From: Lineus longissimus | Taxonomy: Eukaryota; Nemertea; Pilidiophora; Heteronemertea; Lineidae | Reading direction: 5' to 3' | Assembly: GCF_910592395.1 (NCBI RefSeq) | Contig: NC_088311.1 | Span: 15,502,501 to 15,566,500 of the forward strand | DNA: 64,000 nucleotides | Part shown: positions 45,790-56,805 of the stretch, in pieces | Numbering within the stretch: position 1 is the stretch's first letter | Layout: the number at the start of each line of letters is the position of its first letter | Made by a program: the position numbers and the translations under genes | The notes under the pieces: model-generated | Database searches by the model: none | Seen by the model: only the letters and a program-made list of their open reading frames with translations | What the model was told of the DNA's origin: nothing

Positions 45790-48345
45790 CAAAAATAGCA
45801 CAAACAGACTTAGTTACAAGGCTACGCTGTTGCGTATGCTCGTAATTGTATGGAACAATTCTTTTTGGGCTCTGGTTAGTGGAAGTATTTTTTGGCGTAT
45901 TTTGGACCACCCTGTATGTGTGCTGAACATGATACGATATTGATTTCTCAAGAATTACTTCTTTCTAACATTTTTGAGTTGCCCACACTTCCGATCAATA
46001 GGGTGAATACTTTCCACCAAAATTCTCGGTAGAAGGTTAGAGGGCACCGTTTCAGGGCCAAATGGTTTGAGGTTGAATGTACATGCAACTATGTGCTTGG
46101 GCAATTACAAATGATCAGGAAAATGCCTCAGAAGTCCTCATCTGGAGGGGGTATTGTCATGAGGAAGTTAAGTTAATTCTATCTGAAGCTAGTTTCGCTG
46201 TTGTTTGGTTGTAAAGTTGAGAGGGTACATGTCAATTCTTTTATTTTATAAAATTTATTCAACAAGCTGTAGCGACTGAAAAGGTTTCTCACCAAAGGCA
46301 AGGTCTAATTTGCAGACAATGGGAATTTGCAGACCTGGCTCTAATTTGTTTAATCCGTGATGTTTTAATGAAATTCAAATTGCTACATGTGGTTTATCTT
46401 CACGGACGTCATTAATCCACCTTGTCATTGCCAACATGGTATGGACATCGGACAATCAGGGACCACTAAAGCCTTCGCAACTTGGCGACCTTGAAAATCC
46501 ATGGTTTAACTATGTTCCATCGTTTGCTTGCTGAGAGGCAAAAGATTTGCGAGGGATTCTTGAATACCCTCTGGCCCCTGGACCCAAGGGAAAAAATTGG
46601 GGGCACTTTTCTGGGCCACCCTGTAGAAGGGCAGTGTTCAAATTGGCTGCCTAGCCAGTTTGAAAGTTACTGGGCTGTATGCACCAAAGAAGATCAAACC
46701 AAACTTTGCTAAAACCACAATTTTTCCACTGTCATTTTGTGCCCTGGTGGGCCTCAACAATGGAAAACATGTGGCTTAAAATGAGATTGAAATCATTTTT
46801 GTTGGTGCATACAGGCCATACGTAGTTTTTTTTTTCAAATATATTGATATTGAGTTAAGTCAGAGCCAAGCGCCAAATAAAAGCATTACAATATTATCTA
46901 GTCCTGTTGTAAAGTATTTTGCCAATAAAAAGTTAGTTCAAAGAAAATGTTTCATCCTTTATTGCTTTACAAATCATGGTCTCACCAGTTGGGAATGTGA
47001 AGTTGTGGATTTCTCATGGGCACCATTGGGCCCACATCGGTGTATCGTCAGCACAAAGTTACCTCCTATCAACGCCGAGACTTAACCACTGCCTGTGGGA
47101 GTGTACATTGGGCCCCATTGAAAAATACTAATACTGGATTTCACAAAAAACTAGACATGTCTTGAACTTAATTTCAGACTTGTTTTTGTGAAACCTGGCC
47201 CCTGGTATTTTGATGAAGATGCAATCTTAGAGTAGTGGTTCTTGGGTGGCAAAGCACCTGATCTGTTGGATATACTAGACTCGCTTGTTTAAGGGTACCT
47301 CATTACAGCACAGCCATATCCAAACCTTGCAGGTTTACTTCCATGTAAGTATTAAGCCCAGCCTGCACCTCTTGCCAAACTCCAGCAAACAAGTTTGCAG
47401 AAGTTAGGACATGCACCTTCTTGACAAACTAGTTTGCTAAGGTTTGAGCCTCAACCAATCAACATGTTGTAGTCAATGTGATCCTGTATATCCTGATAAA
47501 TTAAAAGTTCAGTGTGGACAGGCAACACTGAAGGGTGCTAGTGTAAACTCGTTCCCAGATATTCCAAACCTTGGAATTCAATGGGGCACCAATATTACAC
47601 ACAAATATCACTAAGTCATATAGTGAATTTTTGGCCACCAGGTCTTCTTTGGACACTTTCAAAGACATCTTGGCTGTGACAAGTAGACAGTTCAGGGCTG
47701 GGTTGTTCAATGCAAGTGAAATTATCTTCACGTTAGTTTATCTTGACAAACTGACTTTTAACTGAAGGAGATAACGCCAAGATAAATTTTAACGGCAAGT
47801 TAGTGACCAATCTTGTTTTGAATAACCGGGCCCAGGACCCCACTTTCTATGCCAGCCAGCTGTCAATACAATAGAAACACCAGTCATTTTCTGATAATAA
47901 AATGCCAAGCTTATAATTCACAAACAAATTCTTGAACAGGAGGATTTTCATTTTACATAATGCATGGGACCATAAGGGTGAGAGTAATACAATCTGACTG
48001 AAATAACTGCAATTCATCCCCCAACTGAGACTTCAGTTGACTTAGTGGTCTTAAATAGTCGAAAAGGAAATGCGACTCATAATAATTACGAAATTGACTA
48101 TAACCTGCCGCCGGTTTTCTTTGTTGGTTATTGTTGTGTAATAGTCACGGGCGATTAAAACCATTGGACAGTGGTTAACCACTATGATCAGATTTCTTTC
48201 TTCCACATTCTTTTTGGCTCAGGAGAGGTTGTGTCGGACTTTATGCATGTGATGCCATCAGCTTAGGGAATTTGCAGGTCGTGCCACACTGTGTAGTGAT
48301 AACTATGTCACCTTGATAACTATGTCACCTTGATGTTTTGCTTTT
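45790..48345. other. Spacer between the two convergent genes of the 16.6-kb element
   Basis: It holds the presumed 3' ends of both transcripts. Only short frames are present (for example 46482-46712), with no domain. I see no terminal repeats that would mark another insertion. Confidence 0.4.
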
Positions 48346-48351
48346 GGGACT

Positions 48352-50474
48352 TTATGGACTGTGAGCATTCTCAGAAAGGTAGTCCAAAACTTGAAAGTAT
48401 TTATTAAGTCCTTTGCCTTCTTCATTAAGATCTGCACATGGGTCCACTGCAGACTGCAGATCTTGCATTTGTTCAGGTGTCAGTGGTATTACTGTGTCTG
48501 GGACATTGACAATTGTCAAATATCCATCATCTTCTACAGTGTTTTCTTCACCCTCAATTTCACCATGCTCGTCACTGATGTCCATGTTTTCATTCTCCTC
48601 CTGCTCAGAAAAAATTCCCCTGATGCCAGTGTGGGTAGACTCATGCATTGCCAAGGATTTGCTGACAAATAACTGCACTGGAGACGCACTTTCTGTCCGC
48701 AATGTGTGGTGATTCCACGATGCCACAAAGTCATTTAATGATTTGTGAATACATGGCATAAAAACATAATGTAGGGCAAACAACTGTTCCTCACTGTTTG
48801 GATTCAGCACTCCAGATTCCTCAAATGCTGTGAAAAGGTCATAAAATACATTAACAGTATTATCCCATACATCTCGCCAAAGCCTCTCGATTCTCACATT
48901 GTGGACACTTTTCCCTTTTATGACTGTGCCTCGTCCAGATCCACGACAGCATTCCATGTATTCAAAGATTTTTTTATTCTCTCCTCCGCTGTCAACAGGA
49001 ATGCGTGATGGTATACCGTATTCCTTCACAGCTTCCTCAAAGCTCTGGAAAACAGTACTGGATTTGTTGTTTGTGGATGCTTTGAGGTATGTCACCAGCC
49101 TGGAAAATCCATCAATGGCACCATGAATTACAACACGCCATCTGAAAAAAAAACAGAAAGTCAGTTGGGATCATAGATTCTCCAGTTTCGAATTATACTA
49201 CGGCAATTGCCACAGACAGGATAAAAAGTAACTTGCGCCCACAAAATGCTGCGATTAAAATCTGAAAAAAAAGCCGCTGCACTCTAAATACAGTGGCATC
49301 ACCCCCAAAGTCATCACTCTGGCAAAATCATCACTCTGGCAAAATTTCTAACTAAAAGATTTAGTTTAAAATTTGGCCAGTGCGAGGATTTTGGCCAAGT
49401 TGAGACCAGCTGGTTGCCGAATTCTGCATAAACTGCCTTTTGTGAAAAGCTGACTACGTCCATTTCTTCAATTCTTCTTAGGTGAATCTTTAGGGTCTTC
49501 TGGCCCTTCAGCTGCAGGTGCTCCTTCACACTAACAAACCAAGCCATCATGACCAAGGAATTGTAGCAAGTACTAACTAACCTTATCAGTTTGTGGTTTC
49601 CATCTAAATGCCACAGTGAATTGGGCCCAGCCACATAGTACGAGCGTCTTTTTATAACCCTCCTTGCACGAAGGGCAACACCAACTGAATCAACTCGCCG
49701 CATTGAGCATCGGACCCTTTCCCTCGTGACGCTTACACCAATGTTCTTCAGCCGCACTTGAACATTACATGCACCAATCCTCCGATTTTCTTGAATAATT
49801 GAACGAACCTTTTCATCAAGTTCGCCATCTTCAATGTTACTGTACTCTGCACTTTCCAATGAGAACTCTCTGTAAAATCAATTTAGGGAACATTAGTTCA
49901 AGACAACACATCATCATAGGTACCTAGTGGTATAGTACTTACTAGGCTTGAATAAAGAATCAAGGAATCCTTTTGTCTTATTTTCTTGCATTTTTAACAC
50001 AATTTTTTCATACTTTTCTTGACTTGTGAAAAATCCTTTTTTTTCAAATCAAATATTACGTCATATTTATTGAAACTCGTGGCAGTTATTAATTACTTCA
50101 TGAAGGGTGCTCATGAATTATTGATCTCGCCGTCTCAAGAGATTCACTGCTTTTGGATCTCATGAACTAGGTCCTCGGCACCTTTTTTGTCTTTTTCAAG
50201 GACTTTGCACAAATCCACATACATACACTGAGGGTTCTGTAAAATAGATAAAACTGACTTACCGCATCCTTCTTGAGACTGTTTTGGCAGAAACTTTCAT
50301 TATATCGGCAATTTTCTTTTTGGTGAAGCGACAGGCAATCAGGAACTGCAACTGGTTTTTGGTGATGTCAAATTTAGATGCCCCTCTGCCACCAGTACAA
50401 TGACGAAGAGATCTGTAATTGACTGTTTCTCCTCGAGCCGACAAAAATAAAATAACAGATTGACAGAATATCAT
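48352..50474 (-). CDS. IS3-like DDE transposase, spliced
   Basis: Three exons on the minus strand: about 50474-50263, 49869-49582, 49141-48352, with donors GTAAGT and GTTAGT and matching phases. Exon 1 ends in a helix-turn-helix-like segment (FTKKKIADIMKVSAKTVSRR). Exon 2 carries a second DNA-binding region and begins the catalytic core (GPNSLWHLDGNHKLI, first Asp). Exon 3 continues WRVVIHGAIDGFSRLVTYL, then VDSGGEN (second Asp) and RIERLWRDVW (Glu), with an acidic C-terminal tail. All three catalytic residues are present and no stop interrupts it, so it may be functional. An additional 5' exon could lie at 50835-51123. Confidence 0.82.
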
Positions 50475-50834
50475 TCATAATCTCCATGCAGGCTGCCAAG
50501 TTTATACACAGAGAATTGTCCTCAAGACAAATTGGAAAAACCTTGCACCCTCTGGCTCTGCACACAATTACACGGATCAGGGAATACCGACCTAATTATT
50601 GCAACAGCGGAAATTTTCAAATCTCTGAAGTTGTTATAGTAGGTAGCTATATACCTATACCTATAGGTACAAGGTAGCCTACCATTGAAACTTTTTGGAC
50701 TAGGCCTATGGCTATAGCCAGGTAGGTATACCTTAGAGAAGAGGGGTCTACCTAAAGGACGGTACGGGTAGGAGGTCGTCTAGCTAGGCCTCTAGCCCTG
50801 GCCTTGCGGCAGGTGAAATCAACTTCGTGTTAGT

Positions 50835-51123
50835 TTAGTCATTAGTGGTGACCTTATCTCTTTTTGAAGCCTCTCTTGAACTTTGAACTTCGCCCATGAT
50901 ACCATTTAGCGATGCCGAAATGTTTCGGTAAAGCTCATCGCCATTGGGACGTTGCATGAACATGGCGTGGGCACGACTCAAACCACGTTGGAGGCCGTCC
51001 AAACGTGCCAAAACTGTTACTCCTGCATCACTTTCGTCATCGCAGACTAGTGTTCGACAGCAATCATTCACTTCTCTCCTAAAGTTATCAATAAATTCTT
51101 CGAAATCATTACCACGAGCCATA
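50835..51123 (-). CDS. Possible first exon of the transposase gene
   Basis: An open frame from ATG at about 51123 reads MARGNDFEEFIDNFRREVND onward for about 95 codons. It lies between the right inverted repeat and the transposase exons and is on the same strand. A weak donor AAG-GTCACC occurs near the end. Joining to 50474 is not proven. Confidence 0.35.
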
Positions 51124-51439
51124 ACCAAAACCGAAAAAATGTTGAACAAGACAGCGGGCAGGCAGTGTCTGCACACGCGCGACCCACAATGCAGCTGCGC
51201 GCGCCAATGAAACGATGGTTCCCATTGGCCAAAAGTATTTTAATACGGAAGTGACCGATTCTAATACGGAAGTAGAAGTTTTCAATACGGAAGTGGAATA
51301 TATAAGCACATATAAAGCGGCATTCTGATTGGCTGATTTTATGTCCATATAAAATGGGAATTTATGTGGTGATAAATTCGTCCGGTCTAATTTATGTGTA
51401 GATATAATCTAATTTATATGGACATAAAATACCAATATA

Positions 51440-52987
51440 CAGTGACTACTTAGTTAACTGGTGCTTGGTCTAAAATTTTCTAAGTCACTAATAGAGGCCC
51501 AGAATGGGATATTGTCGATTTACGACCATGTAGGGCCTATACTAATCACATTTCAATGAAGAAAATGACAGAGTTTTGATTACATGTTCATTTCTTGATC
51601 TGGTCTTCTGTGGCCAATTTTATCAATCAATGGTTGGTATGAAAGGCAATTGCAGTTGTGTAATTTCCTAGGCCCTTTACCCTAACAATCATATTGGTCA
51701 TTCCTGTAGAAAGTTCAAATCATGAGGAACACAACGTTGTTGTTACTGCTGATGCTTTCGCTCTTTGTCATGTGTCAGTCAATGATGGATGCTGGCAATG
51801 ATGACGATGATGATGATGATGATGCCGATCAGCAGAATGGTGCTGCAGCAGTTGGTCTCCCTCGACGATGTAACAGTTACACTGTTGAAGCCAGGCTGCG
51901 ACATGCCTTGGATTGCCAAACAGCAATTGAACATGGCCGCATTCTAAATGTCAATGAGTATGCTAGGCGCTATCGACTATCCCCAACAACGCTCAGGAGA
52001 TGGATACAGAACATCGATGAAATGACGGATCAAGTGGAGGAAAATGCAGAACGCCGGCGAGTCAGAACCGACCATGATGGTTGTTGGCCGGAAGTTGAGA
52101 ATATCGTGCACCAGCATTTTCAAGAACGGAGGAATATTGCCCTGCCCGTTTCTCGGTCGGACATTGTTAATGATGCAACGATTGAATTTCAGAACTGGTG
52201 GGGCCAACTCCCACACAATGAACTTGAGGACATTGCAGCACGTCGCCCCGAAAGGTCCCAGTTTTCTGCATCAGTGGGTTGGGTTACAAATTTTATGAAA
52301 CGCAAAATTACATTACAGGATGTACTCGGCATTATAAGTAGAGCATGGAATGATGTAGCTCCTGAGTCTGCGGCTAAGTCATTTCAAGTGGCTGGCTTAA
52401 CACCTCAACCAGATGGTCATTATCGTGATGATGTTGCAGATGATTTGTTGCTTGGTGAAAACGAATTGTCAGACTCCGATAATGATGATGATAACTTAAA
52501 TTTTGACGACAACTTGGAATTGTAAAACAGTTGTAGTGCAAAGTAGTGAATAAGTAAATGTTGTTAATGGCATCGGTTATGTAAGTGTTAGTTACTTTAC
52601 CCCCCAAGTTAAACTTTTGGGCAAAAATCTCACATCCCCTCCCTGATTCAAATGCCACTTTTTTTAGGGTTTACCCTGTAAAAAGCTTGTAACGACATTC
52701 ATTTTCCATGAAAAGCACTGGCCAGTGATCGTAGTCTTGGATGGACTTTCTGCATGTCGGATTTCAAGCTATTAAAACTTTCTGAGTACTTGATGAAAGT
52801 GATCATAGTCAATAGGTATCAATGCCGACATGTGCAGTAGGCTCAAGTTGTCATTATTAGCCCATTCATGCTTCTCAAAAGGAATGTAGGCCCTGCACAA
52901 CCCATCTGGGCCTAAAATGCATATTATAATGACCTATTATGGACTTAGAAAATTTTAGACCAGCACCAGTTAACTAAGTACTCACTG
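51440..52987 (+). mobile_element. Pogo-like transposon, 1548 bp, internally deleted
   Basis: The ends CAGTGACTACTTAGTTAACT and the inverse of CAGTGAGTACTTAGTTAACT form inverted repeats of about 46 bp, with TA at 51438-51439 and 52988-52989. The empty site is preserved in the other inverted repeat of the host element. TA target and CAGT ends are typical of the pogo/Tigger group. Confidence 0.88.
51722..52525 (+). CDS. Pogo-like transposase lacking the DDE core
   Basis: 267 codons. Residues about 50-110 form a psq/CENP-B N-terminal helix-turn-helix (VNEYARRYRLSPTTLRRWI). Residues about 120-200 are a CENPB-type HTH ending FSASVGWVTNFMKR. The next residues, ITLQDVLGIISRAWNDVAPE, belong to the far C-terminus of pogo transposases, so roughly 180 residues with the catalytic DDE are missing without loss of frame. 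It keeps DNA-binding domains and an acidic tail and could act as a binding-only repressor. The first 20 residues look like a signal peptide; the true start may be the Met pair just before the Asp run. Confidence 0.82.
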   Translation: MRNTTLLLLLMLSLFVMCQSMMDAGNDDDDDDDDADQQNGAAAVGLPRRCNSYTVEARLRHALDCQTAIEHGRILNVNEYARRYRLSPTTLRRWIQNIDEMTDQVEENAERRRVRTDHDGCWPEVENIVHQHFQERRNIALPVSRSDIVNDATIEFQNWWGQLPHNELEDIAARRPERSQFSASVGWVTNFMKRKITLQDVLGIISRAWNDVAPESAAKSFQVAGLTPQPDGHYRDDVADDLLLGENELSDSDNDDDNLNFDDNLEL

Positions 52988-53329
52988 TATCTCCACATAA
53001 AATAATTTATATGGACATAAAATCGGATTTTATGTGGACATATAATTGAATTTATGTGGACATAAAATGGAATGTATGTGTATATAAAATGAATTATTGT
53101 GCATATAAAGAAATTCATTCTGATTGGTCGGAATATATATGGACATAAAATATGAATATATATCCACATAAAATAACAATATATAAGGATATAAAATACG
53201 AATTGTGTCCACTCTGGCTTGCCATATACGTTTAGTAAACTTCAGTACCCTCATTATTCATTGGCGTTGTTGTTGTTTTTGAGTTGTGTTTTTAAAGAGG
53301 AAGCCTAAAAGGAAAGCTTCTGATCGAAT

Positions 53330-53440
53330 GCCCTTTTGAGCTGGGGCCAAAAAGACCCTCTTTGTAGCCAAAGACTACCATGTAGCCAAATAAAAGACTC
53401 CTGTAGGGAGCCGAATACCAACAGCTTGTTGGAGGGGATA
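53330..53440. promoter_or_regulatory. Hairpin-rich motif downstream of the SGNH ORF
   Basis: It contains TGTAGCCAAATAAAAGACTC and CTCCTGTAGGGAG-like elements, a diverged version of the linker and hairpin pattern at 36380-36560. It is probably a terminal or intergenic region of the YR retroelement. Confidence 0.45.
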
Positions 53441-53651
53441 AAAAGGTAATGTACGTCTCATTTCAAGGGAATCAGGAATTGAAAATTAGAAATTGGTTGA
53501 AGTCACCGTGACATAGGCATAAACGGATTTAAACAAATAACCCAATCTATGGGCGAAATCCGATATAAAGGGGAAAATGAATTACGGAGAGCGTCCCATA
53601 TTAAGGGAAGCAAAGGTTTTACCTAGTTTTCCTGAAAGCAAAGAAGCATTG

Positions 53652-54269
53652 TCATACCGAATTAAACTCTGCGGACGATAAACCGACCGCAGCCCTGTAG
53701 CTCTTGAACAATTTGAAGTTGCCCAGGTCATTAAAGTGGACTCCGTCAGTGTCGTAGATCCAACGCTCTGCATTCCAGATGCCCTTATGTTTCCAAAGCG
53801 ACACGGCTGCAGAAACTGAATTGAGTTCGGCAAGGCGTTTGTTGCAAAGTTGTACCTTAACATTATATCCAGGAGGGCACCAAACTCTAGGGATCAATTG
53901 GGAAATCAGAACTCTACAATCACAGAGTTGATGCAACTCAAAAGCAAACCTAGAGAGGTCACTCGCTACCTGCTCAGCAGAGTTGGACGACTTACACAGG
54001 TCGTTTCCACCGACCTGCAGGATGATCAAATCAGGGTAATAAGCACGGATTTTGTTGAACAAAACCTGTGAATTATAGATACGCGCCAAATTCAAACCTG
54101 GCACTCCCCGAAAGACAACGTTGCACTCAGCCAGTTGTAGATAATGACCCGTCAGGCCAGGCTGAAATTGGCCGAACCGAGTACCGGAGACGGCAAATTT
54201 CTGAAGCCTTTTGATATAGCTGTGGCCGAAAATTAGGACACGAAAACGATTAACCTGGGCGAATGCCAT
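53652..54269 (-). CDS. SGNH/GDSL-type hydrolase ORF of a retroelement
   Basis: 205 codons with the SGNH blocks: block I FGHSYIKRL (Ser nucleophile), block II RGVPGLN (Gly), block III VGGNDLC (Asn) and block V DTDGVHFND (Asp and His). Its length suits a compact lipase/esterase-like fold. Such ORFs occur in some Ngaro-type retroelements, whose substrate is unknown. It lies on the same strand as gag, RT and the recombinase and is separated from gag only by the 16.6-kb insertion, so it may be an ORF of the same element or of a neighbouring copy. All catalytic positions look present. Confidence 0.8.
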   Translation of the reverse strand: MAFAQVNRFRVLIFGHSYIKRLQKFAVSGTRFGQFQPGLTGHYLQLAECNVVFRGVPGLNLARIYNSQVLFNKIRAYYPDLIILQVGGNDLCKSSNSAEQVASDLSRFAFELHQLCDCRVLISQLIPRVWCPPGYNVKVQLCNKRLAELNSVSAAVSLWKHKGIWNAERWIYDTDGVHFNDLGNFKLFKSYRAAVGLSSAEFNSV

Positions 54270-54289
54270 TGTAACTTAAACAAAGTTAA

Positions 54290-56120
54290 GCAAAGTTGTC
54301 CAAGTTGAATGGATCAAAAGTTAAAAGCACAACTACTACTAGGCCAGAGTCCTCTATTAAAACATGTGTACATTACGTGTACATTGTTGTGCATAGGTTT
54401 TGGTAAAAAAAGTACTCATTGGACCAATCAATCTGCACAAAAGTTTATATGTGTCAAGAAGAACCCTTTGCCAATAGCATAATAAAGTTTTTAAAAATTC
54501 CAATACCGATTGCCTGAGAAAAAAATATTTCCGTACACCATATCCATCAAAACGTCACTGGCGCATTGATATGGCCCTGGCAAAGTACAAGTTCTAAACT
54601 GACCAGTGAGATCACATTTTCTTAAATATATTATCAAAAAGCATATTTCTGTGATGGCCTGACTCTGTAGATTAAGAATCAACCACAGATTGAGAATTAA
54701 TTCCACTTTGGTCCATCCCAGCCATGTATTTACCACAACTTGACATTTTGATAAGCTCTATGCCACACTCGTGGATGAACTTGGAAAGCGTTTGTATCCT
54801 CGTACTCCGATCCACGACAGCAGCCGCAATTGACGGACGAAAGGAACGATCCAAGTTGTAGATCCTTGGAAGTCTTGAGATCCTCACTCCACGTATATAA
54901 TGTAGAAACCTAAACGGACAGCAGCAGCATGGAAGGGCGAAAGTAAACGGTCCAATCGAGTTGTAGAGTAAGCGAGAGGGTCTCATAAAAAGTCTAAGTT
55001 GTAGAGTTGCTTTCGCTTCAGAATCTTTAGGCGAGTGGGGAGACAATCGCGTGATGTCTCCCTAAGACAAAGAACTAATTTGCATACATCGAAGAGTGAT
55101 GAGAATATAAACGATGTCCTCAAATATTGAGGTTAGCAGTTCAGCGAGTTCAAACCGGTGTATCCCAGCATAAAGTCTATTATGATGGATGACTCCCTCA
55201 TAATATGCATTTCCATTAGGCTTGGAAAGAATTAATCACAAAAACGTCGAACCTTGTAGTAAAACGTCTACGAAGGAGAAACAGGAGCAAACGTTCTTCT
55301 GGTCTCCACACCACAGAGCTCTGTACACGAATGGCTGAGTATAGAAAACTATGCCAGAAATGAACCCATGCGCTTACATAAGTAAGTAAATGCATAGGCC
55401 TAAAATAAATCGTGTTTGTAAACAAGTCTCAGGCTAACAGCATACAGGCTGTAACAAAATAAACAATCTTGGGTTCTAAATGACCCGCAACCGAACAGTG
55501 TTATGCCCATGCACAAGGACGTCGACATTGTTGCACCATATGCTTTCAATGAGTTGTTTACTGCTCTAAGTTTGTGTTTTTGATCATAGAGTGGATGCCA
55601 TTTTTTGTAGTTTTCGAGGTGCGCCGATCGGCTTTTAGATTCTGTTGATGAGTCCTAATGCTTGCAGATTATATACGCATTTGTTCCAAATTTGATGTTT
55701 CTAACACGGGTCCATTTCTTAAGTGTCATAATCGTTTTTTCCTACCATTCATGCCCTGAATATTTTCTATGAAAAATACTCGACCAGTTGTAATTTTATT
55801 GTATGACTAACCGAAACAAATTTCAGCGAAATCTATGACCCTCACCTTATCACCTTTTGCATGGTCCATCCGTGGACGGTCTCTTAAAGCTTTTAACTGA
55901 GGTGATCCAAATCAACTACTTGGTTTTACTCATATTGGCCATTGATATGAACTGTATCATTTGCTCTGCATTTTTTTTGCAAGAACCGCAACACTTTTAA
56001 CCATCGATATGCTTATCACTTCCATTAAAATAATGATCATTATCATTGTTTTATTAGTTGATACGTGCGATAATGTAATTCGTATCTTGATATCACGACC
56101 CTAATTCATTCCATATTCTG
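54290..56120. other. No gene recognised; minor tandem repeat
   Basis: Near 54810-54860 and 54920-54975 two diverged copies share GACAGCAGC and GAGTTGTAGA-type words. A 124-codon minus-strand frame (54672-55046) crosses them without a recognisable domain. The interval may include the 5' leader of the SGNH-bearing element. Confidence 0.35.
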
Positions 56121-56127
56121 TTGCGAC

Positions 56128-56333
56128 ATGGTTGTGCACCGATATTTAGCGATCTTACTGATCTTGACCTCGGCATGCACTGGTGAGAAAGAGGAAAGGG
56201 AGATCGAGGGGCATAACCCAGATCCCGATTTCTTACCCTTCCTCAAGCCAGAATCAGTAGCTGCCCTTGGAGCACTGCCCTTTGAACGTTTGCCCAAGAA
56301 CATTCAGCGGATGATCAGGGAGGTCGGCGATAG
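56128..56333 (+). CDS. First exon of a secreted protein
   Basis: ATG at 56128 opens MVVHRYLAILLILTSACTGE, a good signal peptide, then an acidic stretch and FLPFLKPESVAALGALPFER, LPKNIQRMIREVGD. A strong donor (GATAG then GTGAGT) ends the exon at 56333 in phase 2. I could not find the next exon before the repeats start. The short helical segments resemble propeptide regions, but no family is recognised. This is the best candidate for a host gene in the right arm. Confidence 0.55.
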
Positions 56334-56805
56334 GTGAGTCAACAGCAATAGCAAATATAAGAGACAGTTTTCTTTTGATAGAGGACATCTAAAAAATCTG
56401 GTCAGACGCTTTTAGCATGTGAAAATAACTTCATATTGGTTTCTATCATAAAGGAATAAAGTTAGATAAAGATCTCACTACGAATTACCGAATTGGAGCG
56501 TTTTCTTCCGATAATTGTTCTGACAATCATCGGTCAAATCTTATCGGATCTTTGGTTTATTTGTCTCAAAAGAACGATATATCTTGATTTCCTCTAACGA
56601 ACAGCGTAGGTTTTAATTGCTCCTGTCAAGGACGTCTTGAGAAATACGCTTTTAAAGTTAGAGAAAACCAGAAAAAAAAGGTAATTTCCCAATATTTGGT
56701 CATGTACAAGTTCTACACGCGATGAAAATGTGGCAACATCGATCCATTCAATCAAATCTGAATTGTCTCCATAAAAGAGTGGAGGGGGGGGTGTATTGTT
56801 CGCGC

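Larger units (their letters stand above)
36621..53226. mobile_element. 16.6-kb IS3-like (IS3EU-type) DNA transposon carrying a HECT gene
   Basis: The ends are TATGGCAAGCCAGAGTGG and its inverse, with TACGTT duplicated at 36615-36620 and 53227-53232. The 461-bp inverted repeats are nearly identical once the pogo insertion is removed. Cargo is a plus-strand UBX/HECT-like gene (37699-45781) and a minus-strand DDE transposase (48352-50474), both reading inward. The transposase motif NSLWHLDGNHKLI places it with eukaryotic IS3-related elements. I recall IS3EU as having 6-bp duplications, which agrees, but the family name is from memory. The element sits in the non-coding flank of the YR retroelement's gag side. 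Confidence 0.85.
51217..53226. repeat. Right terminal inverted repeat of the 16.6-kb element, interrupted
   Basis: 51217-51439 plus 52990-53226 is the inverse of 36621-37081. Differences are few by eye. The interruption is the pogo-like element at TA. The inner end keeps the three CTTCCGTATT repeats in inverse form. Confidence 0.88.

Noticed and set aside
51722-51800. Secreted protein because of the hydrophobic N-terminus
   Set aside because: The rest of the frame is CENP-B-like DNA-binding domain within a pogo-like transposon; the hydrophobic start is probably upstream non-coding sequence read in frame.
54672-55046. 124-codon Cys-rich minus-strand gene
   Set aside because: It spans a local duplication, has no homology I recognise and lacks a signal or splice support.
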